Assembly (NCBI GenBank): GCA_021324335.1
Contig: JAJPJH010000037.1
Coordinates: 1 to 41,465, forward strand
From: Gammaproteobacteria bacterium
GTDB lineage: Bacteria > Pseudomonadota > Gammaproteobacteria > DSM-16500
DNA: 41,465 bases
Reading direction: 5' to 3'
Below, piece after piece: positions 18,275 to 26,561 of the stretch; the first letter of the stretch is position 1, and every line of letters begins with the position of its first letter. Under the pieces are notes generated by a model. It saw only the letters and a list, made by a program, of their open reading frames with translations, did no database searches and was not told the origin of the DNA. The position numbers and the translations under genes were made by a program.

Positions 18275-20869
18275 TTAAACTGTTGCCGTTGCTTTTGAAA
18301 ATTCAATATGGCCTTTTTTCAATCCTACTTGTATGGTTTCACCAGGTAAAAATTTACCTGATAAAATCGCTTGGGCTAAAGGATTCTCAACTTGCTGTTG
18401 AATGGAACGCTTTAATGGCCTTGCCCCATATACGGGATCATACCCCGCTGCTGCTAAATAATCCAATGCTTCATCGGACACGACAAGGCCATAATCATGT
18501 TCTTTCAAGCGTGCTCGTAAACGGTTAATTTGAATTTTAGCAATCATTTTGATTTGTTCTTGATCTAACGGATGGAAGACAACAATTTCATCAATACGGT
18601 TAATAAATTCAGGACGAAAATGTTTGCCTACCACTCCCATGACAGCAGCTTTCATTTCGAAATAATCGCCATGACGAGAAATATCTTGGATTAATTCGGA
18701 ACCTAGATTGGATGTCATCACAATGACGGTATTACGAAAGTCGACTGTTCTACCCTGACTATCAGTTAATCGTCCGTCGTCTAGTACCTGTAATAAAATA
18801 TTGAAAACATCGGGATGAGCTTTTTCCATTTCATCTAATAAAATTACTGAATAGGGCCGCCGGCGTATACGTTCAGTTAAATAACCTCCTTCTTCATAAC
18901 CCACATAGCCAGGAGGAGCTCCTAGCAAGCGAGAAACAGAATGTTTCTCCATAAACTCTGACATATCTAAACGGACAACGGCTTCTTCCGTATCAAACAA
19001 AAATTCTGCTAGCGATTTACACAATTCGGTTTTACCGACACCTGTCGGACCTAAAAATAAAAAGGAACCAATGGGACGATTCGGATCAGCTAAACCCGCA
19101 CGTGATCGCCGTATGGCATTGCAAACGGCTGTGACAGCTTGGCTTTGTCCAACAATCCGTTTGTGTAAAGCATCTTCCATATGCAGTAATTTCTCTTTCT
19201 CGCTTTCCAACATTTTCGCCACGGGAATATGGGTCCATTTAGAAACTACTTCGGCCACTTCTTCTTCCGTTACACGGTTACGTAATAATTGTTTTTCTTT
19301 TTTCTGTGCATCAGTTTTACTGGATTCAACCAGTTGTTTTTCTAATTCAGGAATACGTCCGTATTGTAATTCTGCCATACGGGTTAAATCGCCGGCGCGG
19401 CGCGCATTTTCAAGTTCGAGCCGAGCTTTTTCTAATTCGGTTTTAATTGCTTGAGCATCATGCAATGACGCTTTTTCTGTTTTCCAAATTTTTTCGAGCT
19501 TTTTGTATTCTTCTTCAAGTTTATTTAAATCAGCTTCCAGCTTTTCTAATTGCTTTTTTGAACTTTCATCTTTTTCTTTCTTCAAGACTTCCCGTTCAAT
19601 TTTAAGTTGAATAATACGACGTTCTAAGTTATCCATCACTTCGGGTTTAGAATCAATTTCCATACGGATATTGCTGGCAGCTTCATCAATTAAATCAATT
19701 GCTTTATCGGGAAGATTACGGTCGGTGATATAACGGTGGGAAAGTGTTGCTGCAGCAACGATAGCGGAATCAGTAATTTCCACCCCATGATGGAGTTCAT
19801 AACGTTCTTTTAAGCCGCGTAAAATGGCAATGGTATCCGCCACACTGGGTTCTTCTACTAAGACACGCTGAAAGCGGCGCTCGAGAGCAGCGTCTTTTTC
19901 AATGTATTTGCGGTATTCATCTAAGGTGGTAGCACCCACGCAATGTAACTCACCGCGAGCGAGTGCTGGCTTTAGCATATTACCCGCATCCATCGCACCT
20001 TCTGCCTTTCCTGCACCGACGACCGTATGTAATTCATCAATAAATAAAATTACTTGGCCGGCTTGCTTTGCTAATTCTTTCAAAACTGCTTTAAGACGTT
20101 CTTCAAATTCGCCGCGGAATTTTGCCCCGGCAATCAAGGCACCTAAATCTAATGCGAGCAATCGTTTGTCGCGTAATCCTTCTGGTACTTCGCCATTGAC
20201 GATACGTTGGGCTAAACCCTCAACAATCGCTGTTTTACCCACACCAGGTTCCCCGATGAGGACAGGATTATTTTTAGTACGCCGTTGTAATACTTGTATG
20301 GTTCGACGGATTTCAGCATCGCGGCCGATGACGGGATCTAATTTGCCCTTTTCTGCTAAGCCGGTTAAATCAATGGTGTATTTAGCTAAGGCATTACGTT
20401 GATCTTCTGCGCTTTGATCTTGCACGGTTTGACCTCCTCGTTCCTCATCGATTGCTTTTTCGATCGCTGCTTTTGTGCCGCCGCATTTACGTAAGATATC
20501 CCCTAAGGTGCCATTATCTTCGATAGCGGCAAGCAAGAAGAGCTCGGAGGAAATGTATTGGTCTTTACGTTTTTGCGCGAGTTTATCCGTTAGGTTCAAA
20601 ATGCGATTTAGCTCGTTAGAGATATGAATTTCGCCGCCTGTTCCTTCTACTTTTGGCAAGCGGTTAATAGCTGTATCGAGTTCAGAGCGGAGTTTGGGGA
20701 GGTTGATATTAGCTTTTGATAAGATGGATTGAATCCCACCATCGCCTTCTTCTAGGAGGGCTTTCAGGACATGAATGGGTTCAATAAAGGCATGATCGCC
20801 ACCTAAGGCTAATGATTGGGCATCGGCAAGTGCTGTTTGGAATTTATTGGTTAACTTATCCATTCGCAT
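18275..20869 (-). CDS. clpB: ATP-dependent disaggregase ClpB
   Basis: Hsp104-type hexameric disaggregase that works with DnaK to rescue aggregated proteins. The order is N-domain ([21 protein letters not shown]), NBD1 with Walker A GEPGVGKT and Walker B LFIDELH, the ClpB-specific coiled-coil middle domain (about residues 410-525), and NBD2 with GPTGVGKTE, then the D2-small domain. No ClpP-binding IGF loop is expected or seen. At 864 residues it is full length. It heads the operon clpB-usp-cbpA-cbpM. Confidence 0.97.
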   Translation of the reverse strand: MRMDKLTNKFQTALADAQSLALGGDHAFIEPIHVLKALLEEGDGGIQSILSKANINLPKLRSELDTAINRLPKVEGTGGEIHISNELNRILNLTDKLAQKRKDQYISSELFLLAAIEDNGTLGDILRKCGGTKAAIEKAIDEERGGQTVQDQSAEDQRNALAKYTIDLTGLAEKGKLDPVIGRDAEIRRTIQVLQRRTKNNPVLIGEPGVGKTAIVEGLAQRIVNGEVPEGLRDKRLLALDLGALIAGAKFRGEFEERLKAVLKELAKQAGQVILFIDELHTVVGAGKAEGAMDAGNMLKPALARGELHCVGATTLDEYRKYIEKDAALERRFQRVLVEEPSVADTIAILRGLKERYELHHGVEITDSAIVAAATLSHRYITDRNLPDKAIDLIDEAASNIRMEIDSKPEVMDNLERRIIQLKIEREVLKKEKDESSKKQLEKLEADLNKLEEEYKKLEKIWKTEKASLHDAQAIKTELEKARLELENARRAGDLTRMAELQYGRIPELEKQLVESSKTDAQKKEKQLLRNRVTEEEVAEVVSKWTHIPVAKMLESEKEKLLHMEDALHKRIVGQSQAVTAVCNAIRRSRAGLADPNRPIGSFLFLGPTGVGKTELCKSLAEFLFDTEEAVVRLDMSEFMEKHSVSRLLGAPPGYVGYEEGGYLTERIRRRPYSVILLDEMEKAHPDVFNILLQVLDDGRLTDSQGRTVDFRNTVIVMTSNLGSELIQDISRHGDYFEMKAAVMGVVGKHFRPEFINRIDEIVVFHPLDQEQIKMIAKIQINRLRARLKEHDYGLVVSDEALDYLAAAGYDPVYGARPLKRSIQQQVENPLAQAILSGKFLPGETIQVGLKKGHIEFSKATATV

Positions 20870-20903
20870 AAAGGTATGACCTCATTATCTTATTTCCTTT
20901 AAA

Positions 20904-20930
20904 CATGAGGGTGGTTTATCTAACTTCAAG
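20904..20930 (-). promoter_or_regulatory. Sigma-32-like heat-shock promoter of clpB
   Basis: On the minus strand CTTGAAG, 12 bases, then CCCTCATG closely match the RpoH consensus (CTTGAAA and CCCCATNT with an 11-16 base spacer). It lies 34 bases before the clpB ATG, so the whole clpB-usp-cbpA-cbpM operon is predicted to be heat inducible. Confidence 0.75.
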
Positions 20931-20960
20931 GATAGCATAAGAAAATTCCCAGAGTTAAAG

Positions 20961-21000
20961 TTGACAAAAATTAAAATGGTGTATACATTTAATGTATACA
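20961..21000 (+). promoter_or_regulatory. Promoter and operator of vapBC-like pair
   Basis: A consensus -35 TTGACA (20961-20966) is followed after 17 bases by TACATT (20984-20989). The -10 lies within a perfect 21-base inverted repeat (arms TGTATACATT around a central T, 20980-21000), an ideal operator for the ribbon-helix-helix antitoxin to repress its own operon. Confidence 0.75.
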
Positions 21001-21018
21001 TTATAAGGGGCGTTTATT

Positions 21019-21261
21019 ATGATAAGAGTTCAAATTTATTTAACATCAGTAGAAAAACAGAAATTGCGAGCTCTAGCCCACGAAACAGGGCACTCTCAAA
21101 GCGAACTGATCCGAGAAGCTATTGATAGGTTTATCGAAATCTCTTTAATGCAAAAGAAGAATAAACTATCTGCAATTCAGGCTGCTAAAGGACTATGGCA
21201 AGATCGAACAGATTTACCGGACTTCATTGAACTCCGAAAAGAATTTGACAGATATCAATAA
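21019..21261 (+). CDS. Ribbon-helix-helix antitoxin, VapB-like
   Basis: An 80-residue CopG/Arc-type protein. IRVQIYLTSVEKQKLRALAHETGHSQSELIREAIDRFIE is a textbook ribbon-helix-helix domain; residues 48-80 form the toxin-binding tail (LWQDRTDLPDFIELRKEFDRY). AAGGGG precedes the ATG. The toxin gene follows after 14 bases. It probably binds the inverted repeat over its own promoter. Confidence 0.88.
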   Translation: MIRVQIYLTSVEKQKLRALAHETGHSQSELIREAIDRFIEISLMQKKNKLSAIQAAKGLWQDRTDLPDFIELRKEFDRYQ

Positions 21262-21275
21262 AAGCAAGGAAATTT

Positions 21276-21674
21276 ATGCCAAAGAAATGGTTAATCGATA
21301 CAGATATAGTGATTGATTTTCTGAAAGGGTTACCACAAGCCGTCGAGGCTATTGAAAGAATAGTGGAAAGAAATTCTCATTGTTATCTTTCTGTCATCAC
21401 TGTCGCAGAGCTTTTTGCAGGAATACGAGAAGGGAAAGAAAGACAAGTATTTGAAACTTTTTTACAAGCATTTGAGATTATTGAAGTCAATGAGAGTATT
21501 GCGCGCGCCGGTGGATTATATCGGCGAGATTTTGGAAAAAGCCATGGGGTTGGGTTAGCGGATGCCATTATTGCTGCAACCACAGAAGAATGCGCTTCGA
21601 GATTAGTGACGTTAAACAAGAAACATTTTCCTATGCTAAAGGATATATTTGTTCCTTATTCAAAAACCAATTAA
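21276..21674 (+). CDS. vapC: VapC-type PIN ribonuclease toxin
   Basis: A 132-residue toxin with the complete acidic set of VapC enzymes: Asp8 in LIDTDIVIDFL, Glu45 in ITVAELFAGI and Asp96 in GLADAIIAA. The C-terminal VTLNKKHFPMLKDI is also typical. Such toxins cut tRNA or rRNA when released from the antitoxin. Its stop codon is one base from the 3' end of the convergent tRNA-Lys gene, which may mark an integration site. Confidence 0.92.
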   Translation: MPKKWLIDTDIVIDFLKGLPQAVEAIERIVERNSHCYLSVITVAELFAGIREGKERQVFETFLQAFEIIEVNESIARAGGLYRRDFGKSHGVGLADAIIAATTEECASRLVTLNKKHFPMLKDIFVPYSKTN

Positions 21675-21675
21675 A

Positions 21676-21748
21676 TGGGTCGTCTGCGATTCGAACGCAG
21701 GACCAACAGGTTAAAAGCCTGCTGCTCTACCGACTGAGCTAACGACCC
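21676..21748 (-). tRNA. tRNA-Lys (UUU)
   Basis: Read on the minus strand the 73-base gene folds into a standard cloverleaf: acceptor GGGTCGT pairs with ACGACCC, the D-loop is AGCTCAGTCGGTAGAGC, the anticodon loop is CTTTTAA with anticodon TTT, and the T-loop GTTCGAATC is canonical. The discriminator base is A, and no CCA is encoded. Lys identity follows from the anticodon. Confidence 0.97.
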
Positions 21749-21777
21749 ATTTCAGAATACGTGTAGCGAAGTCGCAT

Positions 21778-21805
21778 ATATTACGGATTTGGAAGAAAAT
21801 ATCAA
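21778..21805 (-). promoter_or_regulatory. Probable promoter of tRNA-Lys
   Basis: TTGATA and TAATAT are 16 bases apart on the minus strand, 29 bases before the tRNA 5' end, with a GC-containing discriminator (ATGCGAC) after the -10 as is common at stringently controlled stable-RNA promoters. Confidence 0.55.
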
Positions 21806-21851
21806 TGGGATTGTTATGAATTATAACCCTCACGTCAGAAGCTTATTTCAC

Positions 21852-21879
21852 CCTGGTTCCCGGCCTTCGCTGGGAGGAC
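21852..21879. repeat. REP-like palindrome remnant
   Basis: An imperfect GC-rich inverted repeat (TCCCGGCCTTCGCTGGGA core flanked by CCTGG and GGAC) stands out from AT-rich surroundings in the 199-base gap between tRNA-Lys and queE. It resembles dispersed extragenic palindromes of the CCCGCGAAGGCGGGAATCC type. A 61-codon frame across it has no protein-like character. The rest of the gap shows nothing else I can support. Confidence 0.4.
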
Positions 21880-21947
21880 ACATTTTTATACTGATTTACC
21901 GGATACTCATGTACGAAATTGTGAATGACGATGAGGGAGGCAAGAGG

Positions 21948-22589
21948 CTATCTCCCCTGTACATCGCCCCATAAATATTTATGCAACTGGATCTGTAATC
22001 GTACCGGTAACTGGTCCCGTAATATCCAATCTGCCAGCTCCCCTGGCGCTATCTGCTGATAACTCGGCGAAAATAACACCTGACAGCGATCTGTAAGTGC
22101 GTGCTCGGCTAGCACTTGCTTAGACCATTCGTAATCCGTTTCACTGCAAATAACAAACTTGACTTGATCATGAGGCAGCAAGTGAGAAATATTTTCCCAC
22201 CGATTTTTATCTACTTCCTGTGAGCCTGGGGTTTTAACATCTACCACCTTAACGACCCGCGCATCTACCTGCGCAATATCCAACGCACCACTTGTTTCCA
22301 GTGACACCTCATACCCTTCATCACATAAACGACTCAGTAAAGCCACACACGCTTTCTGCGCCAATGGCTCCCCACCCGTCACCGTCACATATTGAGCTTT
22401 ATACTTTTTAACTTCCGCCAGAATCGCCTCTATCTCATACCACGTCCCGCCCTGAAACGCATAAGCCGTATCACAATATTGGCAACGTAAGGGACACCCC
22501 GTCAGACGCACAAAGACAGTCGGGAGGCCGACTGTCCTTGTTTCACCCTGTAGAGAAAAAAAGATTTCAGTGATGCGTAATCGATTCAC
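21948..22589 (-). CDS. queE: 7-carboxy-7-deazaguanine synthase
   Basis: Radical SAM enzyme that converts carboxytetrahydropterin to carboxydeazaguanine in queuosine synthesis. FSLQGETRTVGLPTVFVR is the substrate and metal part, and CPLRCQYCD is the CX3CX2C cluster motif; VTVTGGEPL binds SAM. Length is 213 residues. The start is GTG at 22589, sharing one base with the cpoB stop (TAGTG), so it is coupled to the tol-pal cluster. queC or queD are not in the window. Confidence 0.94.
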   Translation of the reverse strand: MNRLRITEIFFSLQGETRTVGLPTVFVRLTGCPLRCQYCDTAYAFQGGTWYEIEAILAEVKKYKAQYVTVTGGEPLAQKACVALLSRLCDEGYEVSLETSGALDIAQVDARVVKVVDVKTPGSQEVDKNRWENISHLLPHDQVKFVICSETDYEWSKQVLAEHALTDRCQVLFSPSYQQIAPGELADWILRDQLPVRLQIQLHKYLWGDVQGR

Positions 22590-23590
22590 TAATGACCCGC
22601 TTGCTTAATCTGCTTAATCTGTTCCGAGGCAAGGCGAGCGGACGCAGTGCCTGGATAGTGGTTAATAACATTCTTGAAAGCACTCTTCGCATCAGCCCAT
22701 TTAAATTGCGACGCATAAATGAGCCCAACTTTCAGCTGTGCATCTGACACACGGGGACTATCCGGATAATTTTTCACTACCGTGTTAAATTCAGTCAGTG
22801 CTTGATCATTTTTACCCATTAAGCCATACAACTCGCCTAACCAATAATGCGCATTGGAAGCAAATTGGCCAGAAGGGTATTTTTGTAACATTTCCTGCAA
22901 TTCATTAACTGCTTCATTATATTTCTTAGCTTTAATCAGATTATAAGCCGTTTGGTAAATCTGCTGTTCTTCGGCGACATTAGGTTGAGACTGGTCGCTG
23001 GACGTGCTGGCCACAACGTCGGTGGAAGCGGCATTATCATTCGGAGTGGCAGTGGGTGCATTTACCGACTTCGCTGCAGCGAGTTTACGGGTAGGCTTAG
23101 AGGTAACAGGCTTAGAAGACGCAGCAGGGGTAGTAGCTGCTTGCTGTAGCCGTTTATCGAGATCCGCATACATGCTTTTCTGTTGGTTTTGTATTTGCTG
23201 AAGCTGATGCGTTAACTGCTCTACCTGCGCTCGCAAGGATTGCACCTCGCTTTGCAGAGACTGCGTCCGTGCAGAGGAATCGCTATTCTGCATGTTGTTA
23301 ACTTGCTGCTCTACCCGGCGCATGCGCTGCTCCATTGTCAACGACGGTTGTTGTAACGTCGGCGTGGTGGCAGCTTGCGGTTGAGGTGGCACATAACCAC
23401 TGTCTGAATTATCCTGCTCAGGCGATGGGGGTGGCGGCAAATCTTGATCTTGTTGCGCATTGGCTTGATCAAATTGCTGCTGCACCGAATCAGCATCATA
23501 AACCGGTGCTGACTCAGCAAAAACAGGCATAGCGATGCCTAAACACAACGCTATGCTCATCCATTTAACTGCTTTTTGAAGAGTCTGCAT
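22589..23590 (-). CDS. cpoB: Cell division coordinator CpoB (YbgF)
   Basis: Periplasmic TPR protein that links Tol-Pal with peptidoglycan synthesis by PBP1B. A signal peptide ends near PVFAES; a P/Q-rich stretch is followed by a trimerising coiled coil (MEQRMRRVEQQVNNMQ through QQIQNQQKSMYADLDKRL, about 85-155), an S/T/A-rich linker and three C-terminal TPR repeats (YQTAYNLIKAKKYNEAV, NAHYWLGELYGLMGKNDQA, AQLKVGLIYASQFKWADA). Length 333 residues. It directly follows pal. Confidence 0.94.
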   Translation of the reverse strand: MQTLQKAVKWMSIALCLGIAMPVFAESAPVYDADSVQQQFDQANAQQDQDLPPPPSPEQDNSDSGYVPPQPQAATTPTLQQPSLTMEQRMRRVEQQVNNMQNSDSSARTQSLQSEVQSLRAQVEQLTHQLQQIQNQQKSMYADLDKRLQQAATTPAASSKPVTSKPTRKLAAAKSVNAPTATPNDNAASTDVVASTSSDQSQPNVAEEQQIYQTAYNLIKAKKYNEAVNELQEMLQKYPSGQFASNAHYWLGELYGLMGKNDQALTEFNTVVKNYPDSPRVSDAQLKVGLIYASQFKWADAKSAFKNVINHYPGTASARLASEQIKQIKQAGH

Positions 23591-23596
23591 AAAAGT

Positions 23597-24130
23597 TTAC
23601 CGTTGTAAGTAAACGAGAACCACACGTCGGTCTAGCTGGTAATCAGCCTCCGTACGACCCGGTGCAGCTAATTTTTCAGCACCATAGCTCACGACGCGAA
23701 TCTGAGAAGGGTTCACACCTTTTGCGATCATCATCTGCGCCACGGCCTTCGCACGGCGTTCACCTAAGCCGATATTGTATTCACGGCTACCGCGCGGATC
23801 AGTATGACCTTCAAGCATGATCTTCGCATTCGGATGCGCGATTAAATAATTCGCATTGGCATTGATAGCAGGCTTATCGTCCTCATGAACCACATCGCTA
23901 TCAAAATCAAAATAATAAACACGTTTAGAGAGTGAAGAACGGGAACCACCGGGGCCTTGATCGCCAAAGCTGGATTCTTCGCCCAGGCCAGCCGATTGGG
24001 CTTGAGCACTATAAGCGGCATTTGCGTCGTTGACAGAATTATCGTATTGACGCTTATGAGAAGCGCAGGCTCCCAACACCAACGCAACGAAGCTTACTAA
24101 GATAATTTGTATCCATTGCTTAAATTTCAT
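23597..24130 (-). CDS. pal: Peptidoglycan-associated lipoprotein Pal
   Basis: Outer-membrane lipoprotein that binds peptidoglycan and TolB. The lipobox LGAC places the acylated Cys at residue 22. The C-terminal OmpA-like domain has YYFDFDSDVVHEDD, the diaminopimelate-binding GHTDPRGSREYNIGLGERRA and IRVVSYGAEKL. Length 177 residues. It sits between tolB and cpoB in the standard order. Confidence 0.96.
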   Translation of the reverse strand: MKFKQWIQIILVSFVALVLGACASHKRQYDNSVNDANAAYSAQAQSAGLGEESSFGDQGPGGSRSSLSKRVYYFDFDSDVVHEDDKPAINANANYLIAHPNAKIMLEGHTDPRGSREYNIGLGERRAKAVAQMMIAKGVNPSQIRVVSYGAEKLAAPGRTEADYQLDRRVVLVYLQR

Positions 24131-24199
24131 TTTCTCCCCCTTGCTCTGTCTTTACATTAACCATATTAAGGCAAAAGTATACGCTGAAATAGCGAGTTA

Positions 24200-25504
24200 T
24201 CAAGAGTTGAACGGCGACCACGCTGGATCTTGGGCTTCCCCATTACGGGCCGGCAATACCAACTCTATGCTACCATCGGATGATACCATTCCTAATACAT
24301 TACGCCCGCCTGCGAAAGTATCATACAGCACCATACTACCATTTGGCGCAACACTCGGTGAGGAGCTATCGGTTGACGAGGTGGTTAGCACGTGCGTCGT
24401 GCCAGAATCTAAATCTAAAATAGCGATTTTATAATCACCCGATACCCGATGAATCATCGCAATATGATTACCATCCGGCGTATAAGAACCGCGGGCGTTA
24501 TAAGAGCCGTCATAAGTGAGACGTGAAATTGCCCCCGTACTTATGTTCGCTTGATAAATTTGCGGGCCACCGCCTCGATCAGAGGTGAAAATAAGCGATT
24601 TACCATCTGGCGACCAAGCGGGTTCGGTATTGATATAAAAGTCATGGGTCACTTGTGTCAGTCGGTGGCTATTAATGTCCATGATGTAAATATTAGGGGA
24701 GCCACTCTTTGATAATACCAGCGCAAGCTTTCGGCCATCTGGCGACCAATCCGGTGCACCATTAATACCTGGATAACTGCTCACGACACGACGAGCACCG
24801 GTGACAACATCTTGGATATAAATACTGGCATGTTGATTCTCAAATGAAACGTAAGCAATTTGCCTACCGTTAGGCGACCAGGAGGGTGACATAATGGGTT
24901 CAGGGGAGATAAGCAAAGGTCGAGGGTTATAACCATCTTGGTCAGCCACTTCTAGTGTATACCGTGCAGGAGCACCTGCAGGACGTTGGACGACCACATA
25001 CGCGATTTTAGTCGAAAAAATACCGCGCGTACCGATAAGCTGTTGATAAATCAGATCGCTAATGTGATGAGCAACTGCGCGTAATTCATTGGTCGATACA
25101 GTGTATTTTTTACTGATGACAACACTGTTAGCATTTTTACCTTCAAAAATATCTAATAACTGAAAGCTAACTTGATACCGGCCTCCCCCGAGCGGCTCGA
25201 CTTTACCCACCACCACATTTTCTGTCCCCAAATGACGGAAATAATCTGCTGACGCTTCTTGCGCATCATGTGGAAATTCGCTTAGTTCATTTTCGGCATA
25301 AACCTTAAACCGCCCGCTATTTCGAAGATCAGCTGACACAATGCCGGAAATATTCTGCGGGACGGCATCTTGAGGAGCAAACGGCACCACAGCGATGGGA
25401 ATAGCACCCGCTGTTCCCCGTGTTAACTCCATGCTTAAAATAGCATAAGCAGAATAAGGAATGAGAATAAATAAGAACAACACTAAACGAATCACATTAC
25501 GCAT
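24200..25504 (-). CDS. tolB: Tol-Pal system beta propeller TolB
   Basis: Periplasmic protein that binds Pal and the TolA C-terminus. A signal peptide (cleavage near AYA) is followed by a two-layer N-terminal domain and a six-bladed propeller with repeated PSWSPNGRQIAYVSF, PDWSPDGRKLALVLS, PAWSPDGKSLIFTSDRGG blades. Length 434 residues. Normally it follows tolA directly; here a GGDEF-EAL gene and an opposite-strand phosphatase lie between, so tolB needs its own promoter, which I could not assign with confidence. Confidence 0.96.
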   Translation of the reverse strand: MRNVIRLVLFLFILIPYSAYAILSMELTRGTAGAIPIAVVPFAPQDAVPQNISGIVSADLRNSGRFKVYAENELSEFPHDAQEASADYFRHLGTENVVVGKVEPLGGGRYQVSFQLLDIFEGKNANSVVISKKYTVSTNELRAVAHHISDLIYQQLIGTRGIFSTKIAYVVVQRPAGAPARYTLEVADQDGYNPRPLLISPEPIMSPSWSPNGRQIAYVSFENQHASIYIQDVVTGARRVVSSYPGINGAPDWSPDGRKLALVLSKSGSPNIYIMDINSHRLTQVTHDFYINTEPAWSPDGKSLIFTSDRGGGPQIYQANISTGAISRLTYDGSYNARGSYTPDGNHIAMIHRVSGDYKIAILDLDSGTTHVLTTSSTDSSSPSVAPNGSMVLYDTFAGGRNVLGMVSSDGSIELVLPARNGEAQDPAWSPFNS

Positions 25505-25577
25505 AATTTCTTGATACCTCGCTTTATCAAGCTTAAAACTTATACCATATTTTGCAAAAACAGGCTATTGTTTGAAT

Positions 25578-26561
25578 ATGAGAGACGCAATCTTAAAAGA
25601 ATCCCTTGATGGCTTACAAGAAGATCTTCTTCTTGAGCTCGCTTATGAGCGCGAAATTATTTATCCGCAGGAATATAAAACCACACTTGAAGGTTTTTAC
25701 AATAGGTTAGCAGACCCTTCTATTCCCCATTCTTATGCAGGGTTTTCTCCCCATCTTGCTATTGGCTTTGCGGAATTACACGGGCTGCGCTATGCGCAAG
25801 AAGATCGTATCGCATTTGGAGCAATCGCTGGTTTTGAAAAACTATCAGAATCAAAACGATCGCTGGCTTTGCAACAGACTATCGCCACGCTTGCTGATAT
25901 AGCGGCTCAAAGCGGAATGGATCATATCGGGTCCACCCTATGTGCCACTGTCCTTTTCAACAATCACATTTATACAGCAAACGTCGGCGATAGTGCAGCT
26001 TACCTTGTCGTTTTGGATCAAGAAAATTACATCAGCCAATTTAAGCGCTTAAATATAGCATTACACCATCCAACAGAACCCGCGGAAACGACTCGCCTAC
26101 AACTTGAAGGTAAAGACCAATTTATTCGTTTTGATCGCTTAAAAAATTTAGCTGTTAGCCGTGCTATCGGAGATACAGCTTTAGTGCCTTATGGATTAAG
26201 TCATACCGCTGATACTTATCATGATCAAGTGCGACTTCCTCCAAATGGTAAAGCTTTTGTGATCGTGGCTTGTGATGGCTTAACAGAACCATTGCAAAAT
26301 ACGGAAATGGATATTGCCCTTTTACTCCAACGCTACCAGCAACAAAATATGAAAGAAATCGCAGTTGCTCTCGCCGAACAAGCATTTATTACTGGATCGA
26401 CCGATAATATTTCTGTGTTAGTGACCCAAGTAGATCCCTGCGCTAAATTACCTAAATATATGGCTGTATTCGATGGACACGGCGGCGTGGAATGTGCAGA
26501 TTTACTGAGATCGCATTTTCATCCCGTATTAAAAGAAACCATCGTGCATCTCTCTAACTAA
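25578..26561 (+). CDS. PP2C-type phosphatase with relocated DGHGG motif
   Basis: Predicted Ser/Thr phosphatase of the metal-dependent PPM fold, 327 residues, cytosolic, no signal peptide. Motifs in order: GLRYAQED (69-76, matching the N-terminal RxxMED metal motif), GSTLCATV (118-125), ANVGDSAA (134-141), AVSRAIGD (192-199), IVACDGLTE (229-237) and GSTDNISVLV (273-282). The segment YMAVFDGHGGVECADLLRSH, normally between the first and second motifs, comes last (294-313). All metal ligands (E75, D76, D233, D276, D299) are thus present but in an A-C-D-E-B order. ATG 25578 is chosen; a TTG two codons earlier is possible. It lies on the plus strand between tolB and tolA, ending where the convergent GGDEF-EAL gene ends. 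Confidence 0.85.
   Translation: MRDAILKESLDGLQEDLLLELAYEREIIYPQEYKTTLEGFYNRLADPSIPHSYAGFSPHLAIGFAELHGLRYAQEDRIAFGAIAGFEKLSESKRSLALQQTIATLADIAAQSGMDHIGSTLCATVLFNNHIYTANVGDSAAYLVVLDQENYISQFKRLNIALHHPTEPAETTRLQLEGKDQFIRFDRLKNLAVSRAIGDTALVPYGLSHTADTYHDQVRLPPNGKAFVIVACDGLTEPLQNTEMDIALLLQRYQQQNMKEIAVALAEQAFITGSTDNISVLVTQVDPCAKLPKYMAVFDGHGGVECADLLRSHFHPVLKETIVHLSN

Noticed and set aside
21789..21974. 61-codon plus-strand frame upstream of tRNA-Lys
   Set aside because: It covers the tRNA promoter, a REP-like palindrome and the 3' end of queE; no protein-like pattern or ribosome site.
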